The position numbers were made by a program, and so were the translations under genes. DNA of 64,000 nucleotides from PALSA-555 sp035468285 (lineage in GTDB: Bacteria; Actinomycetota; Acidimicrobiia; IMCC26256; PALSA-555). The stretch spans positions 1 through 64,000 of the forward strand of contig DATISY010000071.1 in assembly GCA_035468285.1 (NCBI GenBank), given 5' to 3'. The notes under the pieces are model-generated. The model was not told where the DNA came from. It ran no database searches and saw nothing but the letters and a program-made list of their open reading frames with translations. Shown piece by piece: positions 46,195 to 54,577 of this stretch; within the stretch, counting starts at the first letter, position 1, and every line of letters begins with the position of its first letter.

Positions 46195-47340
46195 TTAGCG
46201 GACCGCGCCCGCGTCGCGCAGCTCGGCGACGTCGGCGTCGCTGAAACCCCAGTCGCGCAACGCGGCGTCGGTGTGCTCCCCCGGCTTCGCCGCGCCGCAG
46301 TGCAGCTCGGGTGGGGTGCGCGAGAAGCGCGGGGCGGGCGCGGGCTGGAGGACCCCCTCGTATTCGACGATCGTGTCGCGGGCCCGGATGTGCGGGTGGT
46401 CGGCGGCCTCGCTCATCGTCAAGACCGGCGCGAAGCAGGCGTCGCTGCGTTCGAGGAGGGCGCACCACTCGGCGCGCGTCTTGGTCTTGAACAGGTCGGT
46501 GAACCGGGACCGCAGACGGGGCCAGCCCTCCCGGTCCATCTGCGCCGGGAGGTCTTCGGCGTCGAGGCCGGTGGTGACCAGCAGCTCGGCGTAGAACTGG
46601 GGCTCGAGCGACCCGAGCGCGATGAAGGCCCCGTCGGCGCACTCGTAGGTGTCGTAGAACGGCGCGCCGGTGTCGAGCACGTTCTCGCCGCGGTGCTCCT
46701 CGTCGAAGGCGCCCAGGTGGCGCAGACCCCACATCATCGACATGAGCACCGCGCTGCCGTCGACCATGGCCGCGTCGACGACCTGACCCTGCCCTGACGT
46801 GCGGGCCTCGAGGATCCCGCACACGACACCGAAGGCGAGGAACATCCCGCCGCCGCCGAAGTCGCCGATCAGGTTGAGCGGCGGGGTCGGCTTGCCGCCC
46901 GCCCGGCCGAAGTGTGCGAGCGCGCCCGCCAACGCGATGTAGTCGATGTCATGCCCGGCGGTCTGGGCCATCGGCCCGTCCTGACCCCACCCGGTCATCC
47001 GCCCGTAGACGAGGCGAGGGTTGCGGGCGAGGCACGCGTCGGGTCCCACCCCGAGCCGGTCGGTGACCCCGGGCCGGAATCCCTCGATGAGCGCGTCGGC
47101 GCCCGCCACGAGGCGCAGGACGGTCTCGACCCCGTCGGGATTCTTCAGGTCGACACCCACCGAGCGCCGGTTCCGGTCCAGGACCGGCACCCCGCCGGGA
47201 TCGAAGCCGCGGTCGACGGACTCGACCCGGTGCATCCGGAGGACGTCCGCACCCATGTCGGCGAGGAGCATCGCCGCGAACGGCCCCGGGCCGATCCCGA
47301 CGAGCTCCACGATCTTCACTCCTGCCAGCGGCCCGGCCAT
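46195..47340 (-). CDS. Alpha-methylacyl-CoA racemase (family III CoA-transferase fold)
   Basis: The 381-aa protein begins AGPLAGVKIVELVGIGPGPFAAM. The catalytic acid/base pair of AMACR/Mcr is present as His130 in AGHDIDYIALAG and Asp160 in NLIGDFGGGGM, distinguishing it from true CoA-transferases that use one Asp. It should epimerise 2-methyl-branched acyl-CoA esters, such as sterol side chains or branched fatty acids, so that they can enter beta-oxidation. GGGAGGA lies 4 nt before the ATG. It shares a 117-bp divergent promoter region, with a palindrome, with the gene at 47458. Confidence 0.88.
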   Translation of the reverse strand: MAGPLAGVKIVELVGIGPGPFAAMLLADMGADVLRMHRVESVDRGFDPGGVPVLDRNRRSVGVDLKNPDGVETVLRLVAGADALIEGFRPGVTDRLGVGPDACLARNPRLVYGRMTGWGQDGPMAQTAGHDIDYIALAGALAHFGRAGGKPTPPLNLIGDFGGGGMFLAFGVVCGILEARTSGQGQVVDAAMVDGSAVLMSMMWGLRHLGAFDEEHRGENVLDTGAPFYDTYECADGAFIALGSLEPQFYAELLVTTGLDAEDLPAQMDREGWPRLRSRFTDLFKTKTRAEWCALLERSDACFAPVLTMSEAADHPHIRARDTIVEYEGVLQPAPAPRFSRTPPELHCGAAKPGEHTDAALRDWGFSDADVAELRDAGAVR

Positions 47341-47414
47341 GCTGTCCTCCCTGAAGTCGGCGTCAGACTAGGAGGGCGGGCACCGACACCGCCGGGCCTC
47401 CACTCGCGGCCGGT

Positions 47415-47429
47415 GGGTCGTTTTGACCC
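47415..47429. promoter_or_regulatory. Palindromic operator candidate GGGTC-N5-GACCC
   Basis: GGGTCGTTTTGACCC is a perfect 5+5-bp palindrome in the divergent gap between the racemase gene and the gene at 47458. A matching element (CCGGTC-N5-GACCGG) is at 56860-56876. A TetR-type operator is a reasonable guess. Confidence 0.45.
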
Positions 47430-47457
47430 GGTGGTCTGGGGCGGGTTCGATGGGCGG

Positions 47458-48471
47458 ATGCGACTGCGCCTCGACCCGGCCGACGAGTACATGCATCCGC
47501 TGGAAACGGCGAGCAACTTCAACGAGAGCATGTACTTCAACTGCTTCGACGCCCGCGAGCGCGTCGGGGGGTTCCTGCGGCTCGGCAACCGGGCCAACGA
47601 AGGGTACGCCGAGCTCACGACGTGCCTGTACCTCCCGGACGGGCGGGTGGCATTCACGTTCCACCGGCCGGAGATCTCATCGAACGACGCGTTCGACGCG
47701 GGCGGGATGCGCTTCGAGGTCGTCGAGCCGTTTCGCGCGCTTCGGGCCTCGTATCGGGGCAAGATCTGCCTCCTCGAGCATCCGCTCGAGATGGCCGACC
47801 CGCGTCGCGCCTTCACCGAGAACCCGTGGACGGACGCCGAGGTCGAGCTCGACTACCGCGGCGTGTCGCCCATGCTCGGCGGGGAGCCGGTGAATGACGA
47901 CGGCACTCCCCTCAGCGAGGATCCGACCCAGGGCTTTGCGCGTGGTCACTACGAGCAGCACGTCGGCGCGCGGGGTGTGATCCGGGTCGGTGACGACGAG
48001 TGGGCGATCGAGGGGTACGGCCTGCGCGACCACTCGTGGGGTCCCCGGTTCTGGCAGGCCCCGTGGTGGTATCGGTGGCTGACCGGCAACTTCGGCGAAG
48101 ACGAGGGGTTCGTGCTCTCCGTCATCACCGCACGGGACGGGGGCCAGCGCGTCGGCGGGGTCTGGTTCGCCAACGGCGAGTACCGCAATCTCGACCACGT
48201 GACGATCGACACCACGTGGCGGACCGACGACCAGTACCACGAGCACATCCACGCGGTCGCGGTCACCGGCGACGAGGAGCACGTGATCGACGGGACGGTC
48301 TTGTCCTTGATCCCGCTCCGCAACCGGCGCCAGACCCCCGACGGGGAGCAGCTCGTCACCCGCATCTCCGAGGGCATGACCGAGTGGAGGAGCGACGGCC
48401 GGGTCGGGTACGGCCTCTCCGAGTACCTCGACCAGATCGTCGACGGTCAGCCCGTCGGCGTCGCGGCCTGA
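47458..48471 (+). CDS. Uncharacterised protein, probably DUF7065/DUF7064 (lipocalin/AttH-like)
   Basis: The 337-aa protein starts RLRLDPADEYMHPLETASNFNES and is rich in beta strands and Trp. Segments such as GYGLRDHSWGPRFWQAPWWYRWLTGNF near residue 183 and GVWFANGEYRNLDHVTIDTTW near 235 recall AttH/lipocalin-like lipid-binding proteins that in actinobacteria accompany acyl-CoA and terpenoid/steroid metabolism genes. No signal peptide is seen. The domain names are from memory and the function is unknown. A GTG 30 bp upstream is an alternative start. Confidence 0.65.
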   Translation: MRLRLDPADEYMHPLETASNFNESMYFNCFDARERVGGFLRLGNRANEGYAELTTCLYLPDGRVAFTFHRPEISSNDAFDAGGMRFEVVEPFRALRASYRGKICLLEHPLEMADPRRAFTENPWTDAEVELDYRGVSPMLGGEPVNDDGTPLSEDPTQGFARGHYEQHVGARGVIRVGDDEWAIEGYGLRDHSWGPRFWQAPWWYRWLTGNFGEDEGFVLSVITARDGGQRVGGVWFANGEYRNLDHVTIDTTWRTDDQYHEHIHAVAVTGDEEHVIDGTVLSLIPLRNRRQTPDGEQLVTRISEGMTEWRSDGRVGYGLSEYLDQIVDGQPVGVAA

Positions 48472-48509
48472 ATCCTCGTTTGGGGAGCAGTCCGGCGGGA
48501 CCCGGCTCG

Positions 48510-48515
48510 TAGGCT
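48510..48515 (+). promoter_or_regulatory. Candidate -10 box of the kinase-DUF6285 gene
   Basis: TAGGCT lies 8 nt before the GTG start at 48524. Confidence 0.35.
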
Positions 48516-48523
48516 GCCGCGCC

Positions 48524-49906
48524 GTGGACGACGCAGCCGTCGCGGCCGCCGTGACCCGCCACCTCGGCGGCGACGCCACCGTGGACGGGCTGCGGCGCCT
48601 CTCGGGCGGCGCCTCCCGGGAGACGTGGGCCTTCACCGCCCACGTCGGGGGCGAACGGCTCGGTCTCGTCTTACGCCGCGACCCGGCACCGGCCACGGGC
48701 GGCGTCGACCGCTCCACCGAAGCGGCGATCGTCGCCGCGGCGCACGACGCCGGCGTCCTCGCGCCCCGCGTCCGGTTCGTGCTCGACGACGCGGATCACC
48801 TCGGCGTCGGGTTCGTCATGGACCACGTCGAGGGCGAGACCGTTCCTCGCAAGATCCTCCGCGACGACCGGTACGCGTCGGCGCGACCACGGCTGACCGC
48901 GGCGTGCGCGGAGCAGGCGGCGCGGATCCACGCCCTGCCGGTCGACACGCTTCCCGCGCTCCCCGTCCTCGGCCCCCGCGAGCTCCTCGACCAGTACCGT
49001 GCCGTGCTCGACACGTTCGGTGAGCCCCACCCCGCGTTCGAGCTCGGGATGCGCCGCCTCGCCGAGGAGGCACCCCCGCTCGAGGAGCCCCGACTCGTCC
49101 ACGGCGACTTCCGCAACGGCAACCTCGTCGTCGACCCCGACGGGCTACGCGCGGTGCTCGACTGGGAGCTCGCCCACCGAGGCGACCCGATCGAGGACCT
49201 CGGCTGGCTGTGCGTGAAGTCATGGCGCTTCGGGGTCACGGACAAGCCGGTCGGCGGGTTCGGTGACGTCGACGAGCTCTGCGCCGCGTACACCGCCGCG
49301 GGCGGCGGGGACATCGACCGGGATCGGCTCCGCTGGTGGGAGGCGCTCGGGACGCTGAAGTGGGGTGTGATCTGCGAGATGCAGGCCCAGACCCACCTTC
49401 AAGGCTTGGTGCGCTCGGTCGAGCTCGCCACGCTCGGTCGACGCATCGCGGAGATGGAGTGGGATCTCCTCGAGCTGCTCGACGACGCGCCTCCGCCCGC
49501 TGTCGAGCTCCCCGACGGAGACGACGGATCGGTTCCGTTGACCGCGCTGCAGGACCGCCCCCGCGCCGCCGAGCTGCTCGAAGCCGTGCGGGAGTTCCTC
49601 GAGCACGACGTCCTCGGCGCGGTGGAAGGTCGGGTGTCGTTCCATACCCGGGTGGCGGTCAACGCCCTCGGGATCGTCGAGCGCGAGCTCGTCATCGGCC
49701 CCGCCCTCGACGTCACGATCCGGGAGCGGCTCGCCGCGTTCCTCGGCCACGACGGCGACCTGGCCGCCCTCATCAGCGAGCTGGCGGCCAAGATCCGAGC
49801 GGGGACCCTCGACGCCCAGCCCGACACGCTGGCGGTCACCCGCGCGCTCGTGCGCGCCAAGCTCGCGGTCGCGAACCCCCGGTACGGCCCGGGAAGCGCC
49901 CGGTGA
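48524..49906 (+). CDS. APH-type phosphotransferase fused to DUF6285
   Basis: Residues about 1-320 form an aminoglycoside-phosphotransferase-like kinase: glycine loop LSGGASRETWAFTA near 27, catalytic VHGDFRNGNLVV (HxDxxxxN) near 195, and metal motif VLDWELAHRGDP near 212. This domain most resembles the kinase half of ACAD10/ACAD11 rather than antibiotic kinases. Residues about 345-460 (LQDRPRAAELLEAVREFLEHD, then LAVANPRY) are DUF6285, usually a separate neighbouring gene. The likely substrate is a hydroxyacyl-CoA. The stop overlaps the next start (GTGA). Confidence 0.83.
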   Translation: MDDAAVAAAVTRHLGGDATVDGLRRLSGGASRETWAFTAHVGGERLGLVLRRDPAPATGGVDRSTEAAIVAAAHDAGVLAPRVRFVLDDADHLGVGFVMDHVEGETVPRKILRDDRYASARPRLTAACAEQAARIHALPVDTLPALPVLGPRELLDQYRAVLDTFGEPHPAFELGMRRLAEEAPPLEEPRLVHGDFRNGNLVVDPDGLRAVLDWELAHRGDPIEDLGWLCVKSWRFGVTDKPVGGFGDVDELCAAYTAAGGGDIDRDRLRWWEALGTLKWGVICEMQAQTHLQGLVRSVELATLGRRIAEMEWDLLELLDDAPPPAVELPDGDDGSVPLTALQDRPRAAELLEAVREFLEHDVLGAVEGRVSFHTRVAVNALGIVERELVIGPALDVTIRERLAAFLGHDGDLAALISELAAKIRAGTLDAQPDTLAVTRALVRAKLAVANPRYGPGSAR

Positions 49907-50220
49907 CGCCCCGGCGTGCGACCGCCACCGTGGTGTTGCTCGGGCTCGCGGTGATCGGCGCCGCGTCGACCGGGGCCGCCGCGTCGACCCCGACGCCGAC
50001 CGTCCCGCCGTGCCCTGGTGGACACCCGGTCGGCCCCCACGCTGCGTGCCGCGGACCGGTGGTGCACCACTCGGGAGGAGGCGGGGGCGCCCTCACGATC
50101 GCGTTGTCGGCCGTCGTCGGGCTCGGCGTCGCCGCGGCCGCGGTCGTCGTCGTGCGCCGCCGGATCACCGTCGACGCGCGGCGGCCGCCCCGTGCCACAC
50201 GACCCAAAGGCCCTAGTTGA
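49903..50220 (+). CDS. Small secreted or membrane-anchored protein (105 aa)
   Basis: GTG overlaps the previous stop. A signal peptide or first helix spans about 5-26 (ATVVLLGLAVIGAASTGAAA), then a Thr/Pro linker and a short segment with two cysteines (PPCPGGHPVGPHAACRGP). A second hydrophobic helix (about 64-84, GALTIALSAVVGLGVAAAAVV) and an Arg-rich tail follow, so it is probably anchored at both ends or by its C-terminal helix. The stop overlaps the xthA start by 4 bp. No family is recognised. Confidence 0.6.
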   Translation: MTPRRATATVVLLGLAVIGAASTGAAASTPTPTVPPCPGGHPVGPHAACRGPVVHHSGGGGGALTIALSAVVGLGVAAAAVVVVRRRITVDARRPPRATRPKGPS

Positions 50221-51005
50221 GACTCGCCACCTGGAACGTCAACTCGCTCAAGGTTCGCCTCCCACGCGTGGAGGAGTGGCTGGCCTACGCACAACCCGAC
50301 GTGCTGTGCCTCCAGGAGACGAAGGTCGGTGACGACGCGTTCCCGCAGCTGACGTTCGGCGCGTTGGGCTACGACGCCGTGCATTACGGGCAGGGCCGGT
50401 GGAACGGCGTCGCGATCCTGTCCCGCGTGGGGATCAGCGACGTCACGACTGGCTTCGGCGACGCCGGACTCGTGGACCCCTACGAGGGCGACGCCCGCCT
50501 CCTCGCCGCGACGTGTGGCGGGATCCGGATCGTGACCGTCTACGTCCCCAACGGTCGCGACGTCGGCTCCGAGTTCTACGTCCGAAAGCTCGACTGGCTG
50601 GCCCGGCTCCGGGACTGGGTCGACGCCACGGCGTCCCCCGACTCGCCGGTGGCGGTGATGGGTGACTTCAACGTCGCCCCGGAGGACCGCGACGTGTGGT
50701 CCCCCGCGGCGTTCACCGGCTCGACCCATGTGACCCCACCCGAGCGGGAGGCGGTCCGTGCGCTCGAAGACTGGGGGATGGTCGATGCCTTCCGGGCCGT
50801 GTACGACCAGGACCGCCTGTTCACCTACTGGGACTATCGGCGCGGCGACTTCCACAATCACCGGGGGATGCGCATCGACCTCGTCCTCGTCACCGAGCCG
50901 CTCGCACGCCGGGTGCGGTGGGCGCTCGTGGACCGCAACGCCCGGAAGGGCCAGCTGCCGTCGGACCACGCGCCGATCGTCCTCGACCTCGACGACGCCG
51001 GCTAG
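50217..51005 (+). CDS. xthA: Exodeoxyribonuclease III
   Basis: Xth (262 aa) is an AP endonuclease and 3' exonuclease of base-excision repair. RLATWNVNSLKVRLPRVEEW starts the fold, LCLQETKVGDDAFP supplies the metal-binding Glu (about residue 34), VMGDFNVAPEDRDVW near 145 supplies Asp and Asn, and LPSDHAPIVLDL near 247 carries the catalytic His. Translation starts at TTG overlapping the preceding stop, implying coupling with a membrane protein gene. Its stop overlaps that of the SDR gene on the other strand (CTAG). Confidence 0.93.
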   Translation: MRLATWNVNSLKVRLPRVEEWLAYAQPDVLCLQETKVGDDAFPQLTFGALGYDAVHYGQGRWNGVAILSRVGISDVTTGFGDAGLVDPYEGDARLLAATCGGIRIVTVYVPNGRDVGSEFYVRKLDWLARLRDWVDATASPDSPVAVMGDFNVAPEDRDVWSPAAFTGSTHVTPPEREAVRALEDWGMVDAFRAVYDQDRLFTYWDYRRGDFHNHRGMRIDLVLVTEPLARRVRWALVDRNARKGQLPSDHAPIVLDLDDAG

Positions 51006-51847
51006 AGCGGAGGCAGCTCGGGGTCGGCGCCGTCGACGACGCGGCTGGTCAGCTGGACCGCGCGGGCGCACAGCTCCGGGTGGGTGGTGACGAGGAACCG
51101 CCGGTTGCGGATCCCGTCGACGACCCGGTCGGCGAGATCGGCGGGGTCGGGTCCGCCGACGACGGCCTGCTCGAACATGCCGTAGACGATCTGGGTCCCC
51201 TGGTCGTGGGCGTGCCCGGGGGATGCGCCGAGCTCCTCGGGCCACGCCCGGTCGGTGTCCATGATCTGGGTCCGCAGGAACGACGGGCACAGCACGGAGA
51301 CACCGACCTGGGACCCCGTGAAGGCGAGCTCGTGGAACAGCGAGGTCGAGAGCGCGACGACGGCGTGCTTCGACGCGGCGTACGGCGACAGGAATGGCGA
51401 CGCGACGAAGCCGGCCAGCGACGCGGTGTTCACGACGTGGCCCTCGTCCTGGGCGACGAGGTCGGGCACGAACGACCGGATGCCGTGCACGACCCCCATG
51501 ACGTTGATCCCGAGCACCCACTGCCATTCACGGTCGGGCTGGTCCCAGCTGGGCCGAATATGCCCGGACACGCCCGCGTTGTTGCAGATCACGTGGGTCG
51601 TGCCGAAGTGGTCGCGGGCAGCGCGCGCGAGCGCGTCGACGGAATCGGCGTCGGCGACGTCGGTGGGGACGCCCACCACCTCGGTGCCGGCGGCCCGGTG
51701 GCTCGCGACGGCCTCGTCGAGCGCGGCCGGGTCGATGTCGGCGAGGACGAGGCGCATCCCCTCCGCGGCGAACCGTCCCGCCATCGCCGCGCCGATTCCT
51801 CGGGCACCGCCCGTGATCACCGCGACCTTGCCGTTGAGGTTCTCCAC
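51002..51847 (-). CDS. Short-chain dehydrogenase/reductase
   Basis: This 281-aa SDR starts ENLNGKVAVITGGARGIGAAM (TGxxxGIG, cofactor loop at about residues 13-20), with NNAGVSG near 92, Ser near 142 in ASLAGFVASPF and the catalytic YAASKHAVVALS (YxxxK) near 156. Asp after the second strand (VLADID) favours NAD over NADP. It may oxidise a hydroxyacyl or alcohol intermediate. GTG is preceded by AGGAAGG at 5 nt. Its upstream region has a hairpin and the motif GGCGCATTCTGACC also found upstream of etfB. Confidence 0.88.
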   Translation of the reverse strand: MENLNGKVAVITGGARGIGAAMAGRFAAEGMRLVLADIDPAALDEAVASHRAAGTEVVGVPTDVADADSVDALARAARDHFGTTHVICNNAGVSGHIRPSWDQPDREWQWVLGINVMGVVHGIRSFVPDLVAQDEGHVVNTASLAGFVASPFLSPYAASKHAVVALSTSLFHELAFTGSQVGVSVLCPSFLRTQIMDTDRAWPEELGASPGHAHDQGTQIVYGMFEQAVVGGPDPADLADRVVDGIRNRRFLVTTHPELCARAVQLTSRVVDGADPELPPL

Positions 51848-51945
51848 GTCTGCCTTCCTGCGCACCGCCCCCGGCGTCCGCGACCGACCCGCTACCCCAC
51901 CCGGAGGGAGATCGCCGCGTCGAGTGTCCCGACCCCCGGGGGCAC

Positions 51946-51965
51946 CCGACACCTCGCCGTGTCGG
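51946..51965. promoter_or_regulatory. Perfect 7-bp hairpin/palindrome upstream of the SDR gene
   Basis: CCGACAC and GTGTCGG flank a 6-nt spacer in the 220-bp gap between the GNAT gene end and the SDR start. It may terminate the etf-GNAT transcript or act as an operator for the SDR. Confidence 0.4.
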
Positions 51966-51970
51966 AGAGC

Positions 51971-51984
51971 GGCGCATTCTGACC
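51971..51984 (-). promoter_or_regulatory. Shared motif GGCGCATTYTGRCC (SDR copy)
   Basis: GGCGCATTCTGACC differs from the etfB copy at 54511-54524 by two transitions. The repeated placement upstream of two redox genes in the lipid district suggests a common regulator. Confidence 0.4.
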
Positions 51985-52067
51985 TAGTCATGGGGGCGCC
52001 GCCATCGACGGGTCCGGGCTCCGAGCGACGGCGCGGGTATCCGTCTGGAGCGCGGCACGGCGCGGGA

Positions 52068-52691
52068 TCAGCGCGGGTGTCGGCTCATGAACCAGATTGG
52101 GAACCCGAGATGGTCGTCCTCGACGGCGACGTCGAAACCGGACCGGCGGTAGAAGACCACGTTCTCGGGCTTGTCGGTCTCGAGCCACGCCAACTCGCCG
52201 TCCTCGTCGAGCTGCTCACACAGCATCCGCAGCATCGCAGCGCCGACACCGAGGCCTTGGGCCCCAGGCTCGACGCCGACGGGACCGACGTGGACGTGGC
52301 GCTCCTCGGGGTCGTGCTCACACATCGTCCAGATCGTGTGCCGGGCCCGGTCGATCCCCACCGCAGCGTCGGGCGCGACCTCGGGCTGGACCCGCAGATC
52401 GGTCGGCGTCGAGACCGCGACGCAGGCAGCGGACGGCAACGACGCGGCGACACCGATGACATACGGGCCGATCAGCGCGCCGACCGACCCGGCGAGGATC
52501 CGGTCCCCGAACGTGTCGTAGCTGACCTGGAGCCGGCCGAGGCGGTCGTCGGGAACCGAGTACGTCATCATCGGGTTGTCGCGCAACGCGCGGCCGGCGA
52601 CCGCGCCCGCGGCGTCGCGTTCCTCGTCACGCAACGGGCGGATCTCGAGGTGCCCCGAGACGGTCAGACGCCGCTCGAGATCACCAGACAC
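52068..52691 (-). CDS. GNAT-family N-acetyltransferase
   Basis: The 207-aa protein begins with an extra 12 residues and then HLEIRPLRDEERDAAGAVAGRAL. The acetyl-CoA-binding motif is VGVEPGAQGLGVGAAMLRML (about residues 143-162), with VFYRRSGFDVAVED near 180 closing the GNAT fold. The region between is large, with several Val/Ala-rich strands. The acceptor is unknown. It lies 4 bp after etfA, so it is the last gene of the etfBA transcript. The start could also be a later GTG (VSGHLEIRPL). Confidence 0.8.
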   Translation of the reverse strand: MSGDLERRLTVSGHLEIRPLRDEERDAAGAVAGRALRDNPMMTYSVPDDRLGRLQVSYDTFGDRILAGSVGALIGPYVIGVAASLPSAACVAVSTPTDLRVQPEVAPDAAVGIDRARHTIWTMCEHDPEERHVHVGPVGVEPGAQGLGVGAAMLRMLCEQLDEDGELAWLETDKPENVVFYRRSGFDVAVEDDHLGFPIWFMSRHPR

Positions 52692-52695
52692 GGGA

Positions 52696-53664
52696 CTACT
52701 GCTTGGCCTTGATCGCCTCGATGAGCTTCGGGACCACTTTGTGGACATCGCCGACCACTCCGAGGTCGGCGACCGAGAAGATGGGGGCCTCACCATCCTT
52801 GTTGATCGCCAGGATGTTGTCGGAACCCTTCATGCCGACGAGATGCTGCGTCGCGCCCGAGATCCCCAATGCCACGTAGAGCTTCGGTTTCACGACCTTG
52901 CCGGTCTGGCCGACCTGTTTGGCGTAGGGAACCCAGCCGGCGTCGACGATGGCCCGTGACGCACCCGAGGCACCGTGGAGCAGCTTGGCCAGCTCCTCGA
53001 CGAGGGGCTCGTACGCCTCGGCGCTGCCGAGGCCGCGACCACCGGACACGACCACGGTCGCCTCCTCGAGCTTGGGTCCCTCACGCTCCTCGACGTGTCG
53101 CTCGAGGACCTTCGCCGCGCCGGCCCGTCCAGCGTCGGCCGCCGCGACCTGCTCCACCTTCGCCGGGCCACCCCCGCTGGGCTCGGCGGGGAACGACTTG
53201 GGGCGGATCACGGCGAGATAGGGACCAGGGCCGGTGAACGCGGTGTCGACGAGGGTGTTGCCACCGAACGCGGCAGTGCCCACGATGACCCGGTCCCCGT
53301 CGACGCGGAGCGCGGTGCCATTGGTGACCAGCGGCCGGTCGAGGACCGCCGAGAGGCGGGCCACCGCGTCGCGCCCGTCGTAGGTCTGCGCGAAGAGGAT
53401 GAGGTCGGGCTGGTGGGTCGCCGCGAGCTCCTTCAGCGCGGCCGCGCCCATGACGCCGCTGAGCGCGTCGCCGGGATCGACCGCGTACATGGTGGTGACG
53501 CCATGCTCGCCGAGCGGGGCGGCCAGCGTGTCGGCGTCGCCCCCGACGTAGACGGCCTCGACGGTGTCGCCGAGCTCCCGGGCCTTGGTGAGCAGCTCCA
53601 GCGTGCTCGAGTGCGGCTTCGCGCCATCCCTCTCGGCATAGACCCAAACTTTGGAGATTCCCAT
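52696..53664 (-). CDS. etfA: Electron transfer flavoprotein alpha subunit
   Basis: EtfA (322 aa) binds FAD and passes electrons from acyl-CoA dehydrogenases to the quinone pool through ETF dehydrogenase. The C-terminal FAD domain shows VVVSGGRGLGSAEAYEPL near residue 206, GASRAIVDAGWVPYAKQVGQTGK near 233-255 and LYVALGISGATQHLVGMKGSDNILAINKD near 262-290. The pair with etfB is 11 bp apart. It should serve the acyl-CoA dehydrogenase at 56905 and similar enzymes. Confidence 0.95.
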   Translation of the reverse strand: MGISKVWVYAERDGAKPHSSTLELLTKARELGDTVEAVYVGGDADTLAAPLGEHGVTTMYAVDPGDALSGVMGAAALKELAATHQPDLILFAQTYDGRDAVARLSAVLDRPLVTNGTALRVDGDRVIVGTAAFGGNTLVDTAFTGPGPYLAVIRPKSFPAEPSGGGPAKVEQVAAADAGRAGAAKVLERHVEEREGPKLEEATVVVSGGRGLGSAEAYEPLVEELAKLLHGASGASRAIVDAGWVPYAKQVGQTGKVVKPKLYVALGISGATQHLVGMKGSDNILAINKDGEAPIFSVADLGVVGDVHKVVPKLIEAIKAKQ

Positions 53665-53675
53665 CGTCCTGCCCC

Positions 53676-54458
53676 TCAGATCACTTTGAGATTTTCGAGG
53701 AACGCGACCACTTGCTCGTGTGCGTTGCCTTCGTCTTCGATCTTCTCGCCGGCTTCCCGTGCGGGCGCCGCGGCGATGTTCACGATCTCCTGGCGCGCCC
53801 CGGCCCAGCCGACCTCGTCGGGCGAGAGCCCCAGATCGGCGACGCCGACCTGGTCCACCGGCTTGTTCTTCGCCGCCATGATCCCCTTGAAGGACGGGTA
53901 GCGGGGCTCGACGACGCCGGCGGTCACGCTCACCACCGCGGGCAGCGACCCTTCGACCTCGTCGAAGCCGGCTTCGGTCTGGCGTTGGATCGTGACCTTG
54001 CCGTCACCGACCTCGACGTGCTTCGCGAAGGTGAGCGAGGGCCAGTCGAGGAGCTGGGCGATCTGGGCCGGGACCGTGCCCGTGTACCCGTCGGTGGATT
54101 CGGTGGCGGCGAGGAGAAGGTCGATGTCACCGACCCGGTCCACCGCCTTGGCCAGGACCTTCGCCGTCGAGAGGGCGTCGCTACCCGCGAGAGCCGGGTC
54201 CGAGATGAGGACGGCCTTCGCCGCGCCCATGGCCAGCGCGGTGCGCAAGCCCGAGACCTCGTCATTGGGGGCCATCGAGATGAGCGTGACTTCGCCGCTG
54301 CCGGCCTTGTCGACGAGCTGGAGGGCCATCTCGACCCCGAAGCTGTCGGATTCGTCGAGGATGAGCTTGCCCTCGCGCTTGAGGGTCTTGGTCTGCGGAT
54401 CGAGCTCGCCGGGCACGGCCGGGTCGGGGATCTGCTTGACGCAGACGGCGATGTTCAT
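53676..54458 (-). CDS. etfB: Electron transfer flavoprotein beta subunit
   Basis: EtfB (260 aa) binds AMP and completes the ETF heterodimer. It begins NIAVCVKQIPDPAVPGELD, has DESDSFGVEMALQLVDK near residue 35 and the partner-recognition segment VEVGDGKVTIQRQTEAGFDEVEGSLPAVVSVTAGVVEPRYPSFKG near 148-192, split here into shorter known blocks. GGAG lies 7 nt before the ATG. The divergent gap to the flavoprotein gene at 54578 contains the motif GGCGCATTTTGGCC. Confidence 0.95.
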   Translation of the reverse strand: MNIAVCVKQIPDPAVPGELDPQTKTLKREGKLILDESDSFGVEMALQLVDKAGSGEVTLISMAPNDEVSGLRTALAMGAAKAVLISDPALAGSDALSTAKVLAKAVDRVGDIDLLLAATESTDGYTGTVPAQIAQLLDWPSLTFAKHVEVGDGKVTIQRQTEAGFDEVEGSLPAVVSVTAGVVEPRYPSFKGIMAAKNKPVDQVGVADLGLSPDEVGWAGARQEIVNIAAAPAREAGEKIEDEGNAHEQVVAFLENLKVI

Positions 54459-54510
54459 TCGGTGCTCCGCTCAGTGTCGACGCGCCGCGTCAGCGGCACC
54501 CGTCGTGGAT

Positions 54511-54524
54511 GGCGCATTTTGGCC
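54511..54524 (-). promoter_or_regulatory. Shared motif GGCGCATTYTGRCC (etfB copy)
   Basis: GGCGCATTTTGGCC lies in the etfB/flavoprotein divergent gap and matches the SDR-upstream site at 51971-51984 at 12 of 14 bases. Confidence 0.4.
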
Positions 54525-54565
54525 GATGGGACCGGCAACGTCGAAACCGGGCCGGAAAGTGTCTG

Positions 54566-54571
54566 TACGGT
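54566..54571 (+). promoter_or_regulatory. Candidate -10 box of the geranylgeranyl-reductase-like gene
   Basis: TACGGT lies 6 nt before the GTG at 54578, a leaderless-type start. Confidence 0.5.
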
Positions 54572-54577
54572 CGGCGT

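Noticed and set aside
48524..49906. Aminoglycoside resistance gene
   Set aside because: The kinase has the DWELA form of the ACAD10/11 kinase domain and a DUF6285 tail in a lipid gene context, so antibiotic phosphorylation is unlikely.
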